In this document: positions 14,283 through 21,692 of the stretch, piece by piece | How positions within the stretch are numbered: the first letter of the stretch is position 1 | Layout: every line of letters begins with the position of its first letter | DNA from: Metabacillus rhizolycopersici | Lineage (GTDB): Bacteria > Bacillota > Bacilli > Bacillales > Bacillaceae | Direction of reading: 5' to 3' | Assembly: GCF_020075705.1 (NCBI RefSeq) | Contig: NZ_JAIQUM010000062.1 | Location: 1-29,795, forward strand | Length of the DNA: 29,795 nucleotides | The notes under the pieces: generated by a model | What the model saw: only the letters and a program-made list of their open reading frames with translations | Told to the model about the DNA's origin: nothing | Database searches by the model: none | Made by a program: the position numbers and the translations under genes

Positions 14283-15482
14283 ATGTGGAATTTAACGATG
14301 CAAGCGAAGAAAGCATTCGAGCATGCGAATATTTTACCAATTCAGGAGTCAGATCATGATTGGAAAATTGCTTTAGAGGATGCAAAAGAAGAAGGTGTAG
14401 ACCTTTATTCACAATTAAAAGAAGAGCTTAATGAATGCAAAGAGCGCCTGCTTCAAATACTCCCTGAGCGATTTAAACAATATGTTCACGATGGCACATT
14501 AAATTCACCCGAGCTACCAAAACAGGTGCGCGAAGATTACTTACTTTGGATACGCGCGGCTGAAGAGACGTTTGAGGCTGTGCTTGATGCATCATTTGAA
14601 AATAAGCAGAAGGCGCTTGCCTTTTTGCCGGAACCTGTGCAGGAAGTATACGAACAAAGTTTACATGATGCGGAGATTGAACGAATTGAGCGATCGCCCA
14701 GCACATTAAAAATCACGTTAAACACATTAGGTGGCTTTTCAACAAAATCAATTGTCGAGCTCTTCTTCACTGATATTTTCATTGAAGAATCACATCTGCC
14801 ACTTCAAGTGGGACAATGGTACATTTACGACGAACTAATCAAAACGGAAAATGGGTTTGCGCTGCATGTCATATTTGACTGTCCTGAAACAGAATGGACG
14901 ATCGAGGCAAAGCAGATTAATGCCAACTATTATTATCGTCCAAAAGCGTATGATGATTTTGCAGAGGATAAAGAATTTGAATTACAAGCATATATTGAAA
15001 AACTTAATCCTGATTTCACTTATACTTCCATTACACCAAATTTCAAATCAGAAATAAAAACATTCACAAATGAAGCTCCTTACATGACACTTCAAGAAGG
15101 TGAATTATTAGTCGAAAGCGGCGAACTGCATGCGATACTTGCTGGTAAGCAAATAAAGCTAGCAGATTGCTTAAACGATTGCCTTCACTTTATTTTCACA
15201 GATGAATATGAAGATCCTTACGCGCAATTCAGTGAGCCTGTGCCTGCTGATGAAATAGAAGAAGTTGCGTTAAGTGAAGACCTTGAGTTACAAGTGCGTG
15301 CATGGAATACGATGTATGCTAATCCGCATGAATTTGTTGACATCATCAACCGCGTACTTATGCGACTGAACGTTACAGAAGACAATGAAATGATGGCTAG
15401 TGTGTACATCAACCATTTCAATGAATACAGGATTTTAACAGAGGAAACACTTTCAAAGCATTGTAACTTATCGGGGAAATAG
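14283..15482 (+). CDS. DUF4085 family protein
   Basis: 399 residues from the ATG at 14283, which lies 5 nt after GAGGAG; the ATG one codon earlier is too close. It is a soluble, acidic protein. The N-terminal helical region has KKAFEHANILPIQESDHDW and a long charged helix. A middle beta-rich part has GGFSTKSIVELFF and LPLQVGQWYIYDEL. The C-terminal block, EDLELQVRAWNTMYANPHEFVDIINRVL, is very conserved in the family. DUF4085 proteins occur in bacilli and have no known function. No signal peptide or catalytic motif is seen. It stands alone. Confidence 0.85.
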   Translation: MWNLTMQAKKAFEHANILPIQESDHDWKIALEDAKEEGVDLYSQLKEELNECKERLLQILPERFKQYVHDGTLNSPELPKQVREDYLLWIRAAEETFEAVLDASFENKQKALAFLPEPVQEVYEQSLHDAEIERIERSPSTLKITLNTLGGFSTKSIVELFFTDIFIEESHLPLQVGQWYIYDELIKTENGFALHVIFDCPETEWTIEAKQINANYYYRPKAYDDFAEDKEFELQAYIEKLNPDFTYTSITPNFKSEIKTFTNEAPYMTLQEGELLVESGELHAILAGKQIKLADCLNDCLHFIFTDEYEDPYAQFSEPVPADEIEEVALSEDLELQVRAWNTMYANPHEFVDIINRVLMRLNVTEDNEMMASVYINHFNEYRILTEETLSKHCNLSGK

Positions 15483-15646
15483 ATGCATTAGTTTCTACAT
15501 TGTATAGAGAAGAATAGTAATCACATTGAAGTTGTGGTGAAGATGTTTGAAAACAGATACCCTTTCCGTTAAAGAAAAGATAGAAGAGTTTTACGGATTA
15601 ATATCAATTTTTATTTTTTTTACTATTTATTTTGCGTGAATAACAA
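15483..15646. other. Intergenic, no feature
   Basis: AT-rich, with short stop-rich frames. Nothing supported before the long inverted repeat at 15647. Confidence 0.3.
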
Positions 15647-15694
15647 ATAAAGGATCATACATATTAGTATGGACTAATATGTATGATCCTTTAT
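15647..15694. repeat. Perfect 21-bp inverted repeat (terminator-like)
   Basis: The arms at 15647-15667 (ATAAAGGATCATACATATTAG) and 15674-15694 are exact reverse complements around the 6-nt loop TATGGA. It can terminate transcription in either direction but is longer than usual. It lies 165 bp after the DUF4085 stop. Confidence 0.75.
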
Positions 15695-15778
15695 ATCTTT
15701 TCAATAAACTCGCCCGAATTTGGAAGATCCTAGACTGTTGAATCCAACTTCACTCATTGAAGAATAACCACCAATTAA

Positions 15779-15907
15779 CTACAAGAAAGATGAAAGAAAC
15801 CATTCACCTTCAGTGATTTCCACGACTTGGCCTTCTACATAAATGTTGAGTTTTAGACAACATTCATGACTAAAGCGATTCTTTTTAATGTGAGATATAA
15901 CTAACAT
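15779..15907 (-). CDS. Short doubtful ORF, 42 residues
   Basis: The frame reads MLVISHIKKNRFSHECCLKL and ends VEGQVVEITEGEWFLSSFL. It lacks a convincing ribosome binding site. The C-terminal part looks protein-like, so it may be the tail of a decayed gene. I do not recognise it. The rest of 15695-16006 shows nothing. Confidence 0.2.
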   Translation of the reverse strand: MLVISHIKKNRFSHECCLKLNIYVEGQVVEITEGEWFLSSFL

Positions 15908-16006
15908 CTTACATCCGAAAATAATGGAATACCCCTGAATCTAAAATTTCGAACCAAAACAAACTAAATAATATTGTTTAATTTTTCTTTTTGTTAAAAA
16001 TTTATA

Positions 16007-16456
16007 TTAATAAGAACTAGTATAGGCATACGTATATGCACCGGTTTTGAGATTATAATACTTTCCAAATGCATAAGAACTTCTTGGATCAAGATCATAA
16101 ACCATTGGGGTATAACAAGAAGTCTGCCCTACAAGAACTCTGCCGTTTCCACCAGAAGAGTCGCAACTCAATTGTTTTCCATCTGTATTTCGTTTTATCC
16201 ATGCATTTGCATTCCAATCTGATGCAGCGGGTTTATCTAAAGTTATTTTGGCCCATGCTGTTTTGCAAGTACTACTAAACTTTAATTCTACTTTCCCAAA
16301 TTTTTCATTATTTCCATTTAAAAGATTCGTATATGCTTTTGTTGTTGCACTTGAAGCACAATTATTGTAGTAAGGACTTTTTCCATCATACGAATGATTT
16401 TCCGCATAAGCTGAAAAACCAGGAACAGCAAATAGTAATACAGTCATCAAAAACAT
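16007..16456 (-). CDS. Secreted DUF2690 protein (YjfA-like), frameshifted signal peptide
   Basis: The mature part has the DUF2690 pattern: YDGKSPYYNNCASSATTKAY, KVELKFSSTCKTAWAKITL, then NTDGKQLSC, GQTSCYTPMVYDLDP, and SYAFGKYY, with four cysteines that could form disulfides. The open frame starts at 16456 (MFLMTVLLFAVPGFSAYAEN), giving 149 residues and a hydrophobic leader with no basic N-region. Upstream, an ATG at 16487 with GGGAG before it is followed by eight A. With seven A the reading would be MKKRTGKVFIMFLMTVLLFA, a complete signal peptide in frame. So the true gene is probably 16007-16487 with a one-base slip, or it uses the AAGG before 16456. The function of the family is unknown. 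Confidence 0.8.
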   Translation of the reverse strand: MFLMTVLLFAVPGFSAYAENHSYDGKSPYYNNCASSATTKAYTNLLNGNNEKFGKVELKFSSTCKTAWAKITLDKPAASDWNANAWIKRNTDGKQLSCDSSGGNGRVLVGQTSCYTPMVYDLDPRSSYAFGKYYNLKTGAYTYAYTSSY

Positions 16457-16534
16457 AATAAAAACCTTACCTGTTCTTTTTTTTCATACATTCGTCATCT
16501 CCCATAATTTCAAAATTGTAAAACTTCAATTCAC

Positions 16535-16565
16535 ATTATATAATAACCAACCCAATTATTGGGTT
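16535..16565 (-). promoter_or_regulatory. Promoter with palindromic operator for the DUF2690 gene
   Basis: On the minus strand a perfect -10, TATAAT (16540-16535), lies ~50 bp before the ATG at 16487. AACCCAATTATTGGGTT (16549-16565) is a perfect 8-bp inverted repeat with a single central base and covers the -35 region. A dimeric repressor or activator is likely; I cannot name it. Confidence 0.5.
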
Positions 16566-16695
16566 AATTTACATAAAATGTATATTTATTACTAATTATT
16601 TGAACAGGATAGGTATATAGAACGTACGTGAAGATTTTTAGGGGAAGGGGACAGGCGGTTTAGAGTACAAAAATCCAATTATCTTCAACAACCAT

Positions 16696-16734
16696 AATGG
16701 ATGACTTTACAGATTCAATGTAAAGTCATCCATT
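16696..16734 (+). terminator. Strong hairpin, terminator-like
   Basis: AATGGATGACTTTACA (16696-16711) pairs perfectly over 16 bp with TGTAAAGTCATCCATT (16719-16734), followed by TTCTTTATT. No gene precedes it on this strand, so a short untranslated transcript or a lost gene is possible. Confidence 0.55.
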
Positions 16735-16756
16735 TTCTTTATTCTATATCAAATTT

Positions 16757-16809
16757 GCCAAGAGTACCCCTTCTTCAAAACGGATGTTTTAAGGAGGGGT
16801 ACTCTTGGC
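16757..16809. repeat. Long hairpin with MITE- or REP-like form
   Basis: GCCAAGAGTACCCCTTCTT (16757-16775) pairs with 16791-16809 (one G-T pair), and AAAAC/GTTTT closes the top, giving a ~24-bp stem. GGTTTTT follows. The 16696-16734 hairpin is only 22 bp away. Together they form a folded block just upstream of the tnpB fragment. Confidence 0.6.
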
Positions 16810-16933
16810 GGTTTTTGGTTGTTTGAGTTTTGATAAAGTTATTTTTTTTGAAATGTAAAGTGTTGAGACGAGACATAATTGAAATATTTTGGTAAAACAC
16901 ATTTACGAACGCTAGTTCTTGGAGGTGGGATTT

Positions 16934-17206
16934 ATGTCAGAGGAAAAGAATTATAAAACTCATCAAATTTGGATTAAAAAAGGACATCGTATGTATTCTT
17001 ATTTCAAAAATTCATGTGAAAACGCGAAGAATATGTACAATACGACACATTTTTACTACAGACAAGTTTATACTGGCTTGACTCAAGACAAAGAAATTCA
17101 ACCTCTTCAAAAAGAAGTGTTGACGATAATTGATAAGAGTATTGAAAAAATGAATAATGTGCAAAAGGCTGCCATGACAAGCTTTATGATAATGAATTAC
17201 TGGTAA
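16934..17206 (+). pseudogene. TnpB-type RNA-guided nuclease, N-terminal fragment
   Basis: The frame opens MSEEKNYKTHQIWIKKGHRM and continues YSYFKNSCENAKNMYNTTHF, YYRQVYTGL, LQPLQKEVL-like QPLQKEVLTIID, KSIEKMNNVQ. This is the N-terminal wedge-type region of IS200/IS605 TnpB proteins. The catalytic RuvC region and zinc ribbon are absent. From about 17158 the DNA belongs, in another frame, to a sirtuin gene, so the last ~16 codons here are out-of-frame sirtuin sequence. The ATG at 16934 follows a full GGAGGTGGG. It cannot be a nuclease. No element end could be set with confidence; an element end may lie between 16810 and 16933. Confidence 0.7.
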
Positions 17207-17589
17207 AAGAAATGGTTGAAAAGACCGTGGAGTGTAAAATACCTTCTGAACTTGTGCCAAAATGTCCTGTTTGCGGTGGCGAGATGGATCCGAATCTAAG
17301 AATTAATCACTATTTTGTGCAAGATGAAAGATGGTATGAATTAAATAAATCGTACAACGATTTCCTGCAGGATTCCGAAGGGAAGAAAATCATCTATATC
17401 GAGTTAGGTGTTGGGTTTAATACACCCGGCATTATTCGTTACCCATTTGAGAAGATGACATACCACAATAAGAATGCAAGATTAATACGGTTAAATAAAG
17501 ATCATCAAGAGGGCTTAGAGGAAAACATAGATAAAACCATCGTTTTCACAGAGGAAGTGCAGGCTGTTGTTTCAGCGATAATGAACTAA
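17158..17589 (+). pseudogene. Sirtuin (SirTM/Sir2-class) C-terminal fragment
   Basis: In the frame used by the ATG at 17212, coding similarity begins upstream, at CAKGCHDKLYDNELLVKEMV, so the gene has lost its N-terminus. It keeps all four zinc cysteines (C-x3-C in CAKGC, C-x2-C in CPVCGG). It also keeps the C-terminal nucleotide-binding part, ELGVGFNTPGIIRYPFEKMT, and a final helix. The N-terminal GAGxS and catalytic His regions are missing, so it is inactive. In class-M sirtuins this enzyme ADP-ribosylates a lipoylated GcvH-like protein, and a macrodomain hydrolase is encoded next to it, as here (17659). The in-frame ATG at 17212 has no ribosome binding site. Confidence 0.8.
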
Positions 17590-17596
17590 AAAAGTT

Positions 17597-17628
17597 ATAC
17601 CATTAGTGTTTATGCTAATGGTATTTTT
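17597..17628 (+). terminator. Terminator after the sirtuin fragment
   Basis: ATACCATTAG (17597-17606) pairs perfectly with CTAATGGTAT (17615-17624), followed by TTTTAT. It separates the fragment from the macrodomain gene 30 bp later. Confidence 0.75.
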
Positions 17629-17658
17629 ATCTAACAGGCAAAAAAGGAGAGATCAAAC

Positions 17659-18558
17659 ATGCGACATTTACCATCAAAAGAGTATTCTTCATTAATTTGT
17701 TTGGGAGAGGAATTTGTTAAATCTCCTATTGTTCAAGAAAAGGTTGAACTTGTAATAGATGAATTGCTAGAGATTCTTTTACAAGAGCCGGGTGCGCCAA
17801 AAGGGGTAGAAATTCCAAGTGAATCTAAAGAAAAACGCACTCTATTAAGAGGGCTTTTAACGATTAGGGAATCAAAGCCTCTTGATGCTCAATTTTTCAA
17901 AAAAATGAATTCTCTCTTACAAACGGAATTAAAAGAAAAAGGCATTGTTGACGTGGATAAACTTGAGGTGGTTTCGAATATGTTCTCTGACAATCCCTTT
18001 AGTCAATCAGATAAGTTCGTATTATGGCAAGGGGATATTACAAGGATAAATGCAGATGCCATCGTAAATGCCGCAAACAAACAAATGTTAGGATGTTTTC
18101 AGCCTCTACACGCGTGTATCGATAACGCCATTCATTCCGCTGCCGGACCACAATTAAGGGATGATTGTGAAATCATTATGACTGCGCAGAAAGAGCTAGA
18201 GGAAACCGGTCAAGCTAAAATTACAAGGGCTTATAACCTTCCATCGCAATTTGTTTTGCATACAGTCGGCCCTATTGTCCCAAGTGGAACCATGTTAACG
18301 GTGCAGCAAAAGGAAGAATTAGCATCCTGCTATCGTTCATGCCTTGATTTAGCTAATGAAGTAAAAGGCATTAAAACAATTGCTTTTTGTGCGATCTCAA
18401 CAGGGGTATTTGGTTTTCCTAAAACGGAAGCTGCTCACATCGCGGTTCAGACAGTGAATGATTGGCTAACTACTCATCCACATCAGTTTGAAAAAATCAT
18501 ATTTAATGTATTTAGCGAAGGTGATTTCAACGAATATGCCGATGTTTTTAACGCGTAA
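17659..18558 (+). CDS. Zinc-dependent macrodomain protein-ADP-ribose hydrolase
   Basis: 299 residues. The first ~110 are helical (YmdB-type extension). The macrodomain follows: WQGDITRINADAIVNAAN (123-140), then the family's zinc and active-site segment, MLGCFQPLHACIDNAIHSAAG, with Cys146, His151 and Cys153. STGVFGFP (247-254) contacts the distal ribose and phosphates. This is the Zn-Macro family, which removes ADP-ribose from proteins modified by the class-M sirtuin of the same operon. Here the sirtuin is reduced to a fragment and the GcvH-like and lipoate ligase genes are not in the window, so the hydrolase may be an orphan. AAGGAGAG precedes the ATG. It is complete and looks intact. Confidence 0.93.
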   Translation: MRHLPSKEYSSLICLGEEFVKSPIVQEKVELVIDELLEILLQEPGAPKGVEIPSESKEKRTLLRGLLTIRESKPLDAQFFKKMNSLLQTELKEKGIVDVDKLEVVSNMFSDNPFSQSDKFVLWQGDITRINADAIVNAANKQMLGCFQPLHACIDNAIHSAAGPQLRDDCEIIMTAQKELEETGQAKITRAYNLPSQFVLHTVGPIVPSGTMLTVQQKEELASCYRSCLDLANEVKGIKTIAFCAISTGVFGFPKTEAAHIAVQTVNDWLTTHPHQFEKIIFNVFSEGDFNEYADVFNA

Positions 18559-18595
18559 GAGGTATCCAATAAAGGATATGTTTATTTGATTGAAT

Positions 18596-18634
18596 AGCAC
18601 TCATTTTAACGTGGGTGCTTTAAGTTTTTAGTCA
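18596..18634 (+). terminator. Terminator of the macrodomain gene
   Basis: AGCACTCA (18596-18603) pairs with TGGGTGCT (18612-18619; one G-T pair), followed by TTAAGTTTTT. Confidence 0.6.
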
Positions 18635-18756
18635 AACATCTAAGGTGTATTTTTTTACACTATGTAACTAGAAAGTAGGTACTTGTTTATCTAGTATTTT
18701 TATTGAATAATAGCAATATCGCCATTATTTTTTAATTAGAAATCGGAGGATACCAA

Positions 18757-19641
18757 ATGCAATTAAGAGCCTCAGCTGTACAATATCATCTTCATACTAT
18801 TAGTTCTTTTGATGAATTTGCAAAGCAAGTAGAACATTATGTGAAAACAGCTCAAGAATTCGGAGCTGACTTTGTTCTTTTTCCTGAATTCTTTACAACA
18901 CAGCTTATGTCAATTGGTGATGAACGAGGAAATCCATTGACTATTCAAGACCTCCCAGACTTTACAGAACAATATCGTTCTTTATTTATAAATCTTGCTA
19001 TCCAAACAGGGATGCATATCGTTGGTGGAACTCATATCATCCGAAAAGAAGGTAGACTTTACAATGTAGCTCATTTATTTTATCCAGATGGAAGGGTTGC
19101 AGAACAAGCAAAGCTTCATCTTACACCAACGGAAATCCAAGAGTGGGAGATTACGCCTGGAGAAGGACTTGAAGTGTTTGAGACACAAAAAGGGACAATT
19201 TCATTGTTAACTTGCTATGACATCGAATTCCCAGAAATCGTGCGAATGGCAAAGGCAAAGGGAGCAGACGTTATTTTCTGTCCATCTTGCACAGACGATC
19301 GTCACGGCTTCCATCGAGTGCGTTACACAGCACATGCAAGAACTGTTGAAAATCAAGTATATGTAGTCGCTACTGGAACTGTTGGATCTTTACCAACAGT
19401 TGATTTCATGCGTGCTAATTTCGGGCAAGCTGCCATCATCACGCCAAATGACATTCCATTCCCACCTCAGGGCATTTTAGCAGAAGGGGAAATGAACCAG
19501 GATATGATTGTAACTGCTGACCTTAACTTGGAGCTTTTGTACAAAGTAAGAGAGAGCGGTGCTGTTACAACATGGCGTGACCGTCGGACTGATCTTTATC
19601 CAGATTGGGAAAAAACGGTGAAGGTGCTTGAAAACGTATAG
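18757..19641 (+). CDS. Carbon-nitrogen hydrolase (nitrilase superfamily)
   Basis: 294 residues, one nitrilase-type alpha-beta-beta-alpha domain. The catalytic triad is clear: Glu44 (LFPEFF), Lys119 (AKLHLTPTE) and Cys153 (LTCYDIEFPE). CDIEFPE-type wording and the TPTE after the lysine place it among amidase-like branches rather than true nitrilases. The substrate is unknown. CGGAGGA precedes the ATG. It starts an operon with two GNAT acetyltransferases (11-bp gap, then an 11-bp overlap), so hydrolase and acetyltransferases likely act on related amide or amine compounds. No signal peptide. No regulator site recognised in the 120-bp upstream. Confidence 0.92.
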   Translation: MQLRASAVQYHLHTISSFDEFAKQVEHYVKTAQEFGADFVLFPEFFTTQLMSIGDERGNPLTIQDLPDFTEQYRSLFINLAIQTGMHIVGGTHIIRKEGRLYNVAHLFYPDGRVAEQAKLHLTPTEIQEWEITPGEGLEVFETQKGTISLLTCYDIEFPEIVRMAKAKGADVIFCPSCTDDRHGFHRVRYTAHARTVENQVYVVATGTVGSLPTVDFMRANFGQAAIITPNDIPFPPQGILAEGEMNQDMIVTADLNLELLYKVRESGAVTTWRDRRTDLYPDWEKTVKVLENV

Positions 19642-19652
19642 GGGGTTTTAGA

Positions 19653-20351
19653 GTGTATCGGAAGGAAATTTTTGTTTTTGATAAAGACCAACCTATTCCA
19701 GCAGTGATACGAAGCTATGAGGAAAAGGATTTTTCTAGCTTGATCAAAATTCAACAGGAATGCTTCCCACCGCCATTTCCCTCTGAACTTTGGTGGAATG
19801 AGGAACAGCTGCTAAATCATGTGACTCTATTTCCGGAAGGTGCTCTATGCATTGAGGTGAATGGTGAAATAGCTGGAAGTATGACTGGCTTGCTAGTGAA
19901 CTTTGATCCTAACGATCCAGATCATACATGGGAAGAGATAACAGACAATGGCTATATCAGAAACCATGATCATAATGGAAACACTTTATATGTCGTTGAT
20001 ATTAGCGTCAGACCATCCTTTAGAAAACTAGGATTGGGAAAGTGGTTAATGTCATCGATGTATGAAGTGGTAGTCCATAAAGGGTTGCAAAGGTTACTTG
20101 GAGGCGGAAGAATGCCTGGATACCACGCACACTCTAATAACTTGTCACCTGACCAATATATCCAAGCTGTAGTGGAAGGGAAATTAAAAGATCCAGTTAT
20201 CACATTCCTGTTGCGCTGTGGACGTACACCACTAAAAGTCGTTCCTAACTATTTAGAGGATGAAGAATCATGTCATTATGGGACATTAATGGAATGGAAA
20301 AATCCATTTCAAAATGAAGGAAAGAGGAGACATTTAAAAAATGGAATATAG
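19653..20351 (+). CDS. GNAT-family N-acetyltransferase
   Basis: 232 residues, starting with GTG after GGGGG. The GNAT fold is evident: IRSYEEKDFSSLIKIQQECFP at the start, EVNGEIAGSMTGLL in the middle beta strands, and motif A, LYVVDISVRPSFRKLGLGKWLM (~117-138), with the acetyl-CoA pyrophosphate loop (R-K-L-G-L-G-K). The stretch after it, GGGRMPGYHAH, is typical of a subgroup encoded next to nitrilases. The acceptor is unknown. It overlaps the next gene by 11 bp, so they are translationally coupled. Confidence 0.88.
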   Translation: MYRKEIFVFDKDQPIPAVIRSYEEKDFSSLIKIQQECFPPPFPSELWWNEEQLLNHVTLFPEGALCIEVNGEIAGSMTGLLVNFDPNDPDHTWEEITDNGYIRNHDHNGNTLYVVDISVRPSFRKLGLGKWLMSSMYEVVVHKGLQRLLGGGRMPGYHAHSNNLSPDQYIQAVVEGKLKDPVITFLLRCGRTPLKVVPNYLEDEESCHYGTLMEWKNPFQNEGKRRHLKNGI

Positions 20352-21012
20352 CAGAATTACTTCAATAGAAGATCCTTTGTTCACTCAAATGCACCAGTTA
20401 ATGCAAACTGTATTCCCGAAAGAAGAAGTGCTAGAGTTTTCACTTTGGAAAGAGCCTTTGGAGGATCCGGGAATTCGTGTATTCGTAGCCGTTCTTGAGG
20501 GAGAAGTTGTCGGTGCTACAGAATACCGTTATTACGAAGACTTTAACGTAGCGATGACTGATTTTACTATTATCGGAAAAGCTAATTTAGGTATTGGACC
20601 ATTTTTAGCAAATAAACGTGCGGAGGACTTACACAGATTGGCTGCTGACAATGGTAAGAAATTATTCGGAATGTTTGCGGAGATTTATGATCCTTACAAG
20701 GTAGATCATTATGAGTTTGGTGGAGTCAAGCCAATGGATCCTTATGTACGTCGTGAAGTATTGGCACATCTTGGTTACAACCGTCTTGATTTTTCGTATG
20801 TTCATCCATCTTGGAACAATGATGGAGAAGCTGTTACAGGATTAGACCTCTGCTTCCTACCAATGGAAGCAGGAACAACAGAGTTACCAGCTAGTTTAAT
20901 TGTGGACTTCTTAAAACGATATTATTCCGTGCTTTCAAATAAACCACAAACATGGATTAGTATGGTGGAGGAATTAGAGAAGAAAGAGACAGTGGCATTG
21001 AAGGTGTTTTAA
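20341..21012 (+). CDS. GNAT-like acetyltransferase, third gene of the nitrilase operon
   Basis: 223 residues. Its N-terminal half has a GNAT-like arrangement: FPKEEVLEFSLWKEPL, VFVAVLEGEVVGATEYRYY, then an acetyl-CoA loop-like GIGPFLANKRAEDLHRLA. The canonical R/Q-x-x-G-x-G/A is replaced by N-L-G-I-G-P, so it is a divergent member. AGGAG lies inside the end of the preceding gene before the ATG. It may pair with the upstream GNAT protein. The C-terminal helix (SMVEELEKKE) is charged. The function is unassigned. Confidence 0.75.
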   Translation: MEYSRITSIEDPLFTQMHQLMQTVFPKEEVLEFSLWKEPLEDPGIRVFVAVLEGEVVGATEYRYYEDFNVAMTDFTIIGKANLGIGPFLANKRAEDLHRLAADNGKKLFGMFAEIYDPYKVDHYEFGGVKPMDPYVRREVLAHLGYNRLDFSYVHPSWNNDGEAVTGLDLCFLPMEAGTTELPASLIVDFLKRYYSVLSNKPQTWISMVEELEKKETVALKVF

Positions 21013-21111
21013 GAGCTTAAATGTGAAAATTTGAGCGATTAATCATGTATTCTTCATAATTGGGGCATGACTATAAAGAGAAATATACCAAGCATAGATA
21101 ATATGAAAAAA

Positions 21112-21146
21112 TTCGAATAGTGTCGAATGACAATTTGAGTTATAAT
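21112..21146 (+). promoter_or_regulatory. Promoter region of yjlC-ndh with palindrome
   Basis: TATAAT (21141-21146) is a consensus -10. TTCGAATAGTGTCGAA (21112-21127) is an inverted repeat overlapping the -35 position, where the hexamer itself is poor. In B. subtilis this operon is under Rex, but the palindrome does not match the TTGTGA-type Rex site. The regulator is unknown. Confidence 0.35.
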
Positions 21147-21212
21147 AGAAAAAGCGGTCTTAAGAATTTCAAATAAATCAAGTAGTACTACATAACGTAA
21201 AGGAGAATTGAT

Positions 21213-21653
21213 ATGTCAGAAACAACTACTACAACAAAGCCTGTACAAGAATCACTTAATTTGTCAGCGAAGCAAGAACAGCTTGACGTACTTGAACAGC
21301 TATTAAAACCTGAGGTTCAGGAATCGTTAACCGTACTTGTAGAGCAGCTTCCAAAATTAACTGAACTTGTCAATATTATGACTAAGTCTTATGACTTTGC
21401 TCAATCTGTTGCAACAGATGATGTATTGAAAAGTGATACAGTAGGAGCAATTACAGAAATTTTAGAACCTGTCACACACACTGTTAAAAACATTGCCTCA
21501 ACTGCTATTGAAGCCCAAGATCGTGCAGAGGATAGCAATGAAGTGATCGGTCTTTTTGGTCTTTTAAGAATGTTAAAAGATCCACAAGCTCAGAAGCTAT
21601 TCCGTTTTGTAAATGCATACCTACAAATTACGGCAGAACGCGATAATAAATAA
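21213..21653 (+). CDS. yjlC: DUF1641 protein, YjlC-like
   Basis: 146 residues, soluble and mostly helical, with Thr-rich N-terminus (MSETTTTTKPVQES). It has the DUF1641 helix pattern (LEQLPKLTELVNIMTKSYDFAQSVATDD in the middle) and ends GLFGLLRMLKDPQAQKLFRFV, a conserved block. AAAGGAGAA precedes the ATG. It lies 39 bp before ndh on the same strand, the arrangement of yjlC-ndh (yjlC-yjlD) in B. subtilis. DUF1641 proteins often accompany dehydrogenases and may be accessory to the quinone reductase. That role is inferred. Confidence 0.88.
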   Translation: MSETTTTTKPVQESLNLSAKQEQLDVLEQLLKPEVQESLTVLVEQLPKLTELVNIMTKSYDFAQSVATDDVLKSDTVGAITEILEPVTHTVKNIASTAIEAQDRAEDSNEVIGLFGLLRMLKDPQAQKLFRFVNAYLQITAERDNK

Positions 21654-21692
21654 TACTTTTTACATTCATATAGTAAGAACGGAGGATAATCT

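Noticed and set aside
17212..17589. Independent zinc-ribbon protein starting at 17212
   Set aside because: Sirtuin similarity extends upstream of that ATG without a stop, and no ribosome binding site precedes it, so it is a gene fragment.
21013..21040. Rex-type operator (TGTGAAAATTTGAG) upstream of yjlC-ndh
   Set aside because: Only one half resembles TTGTGA. It lies ~100 bp from the -10 and is better read as a weak hairpin after the GNAT gene.
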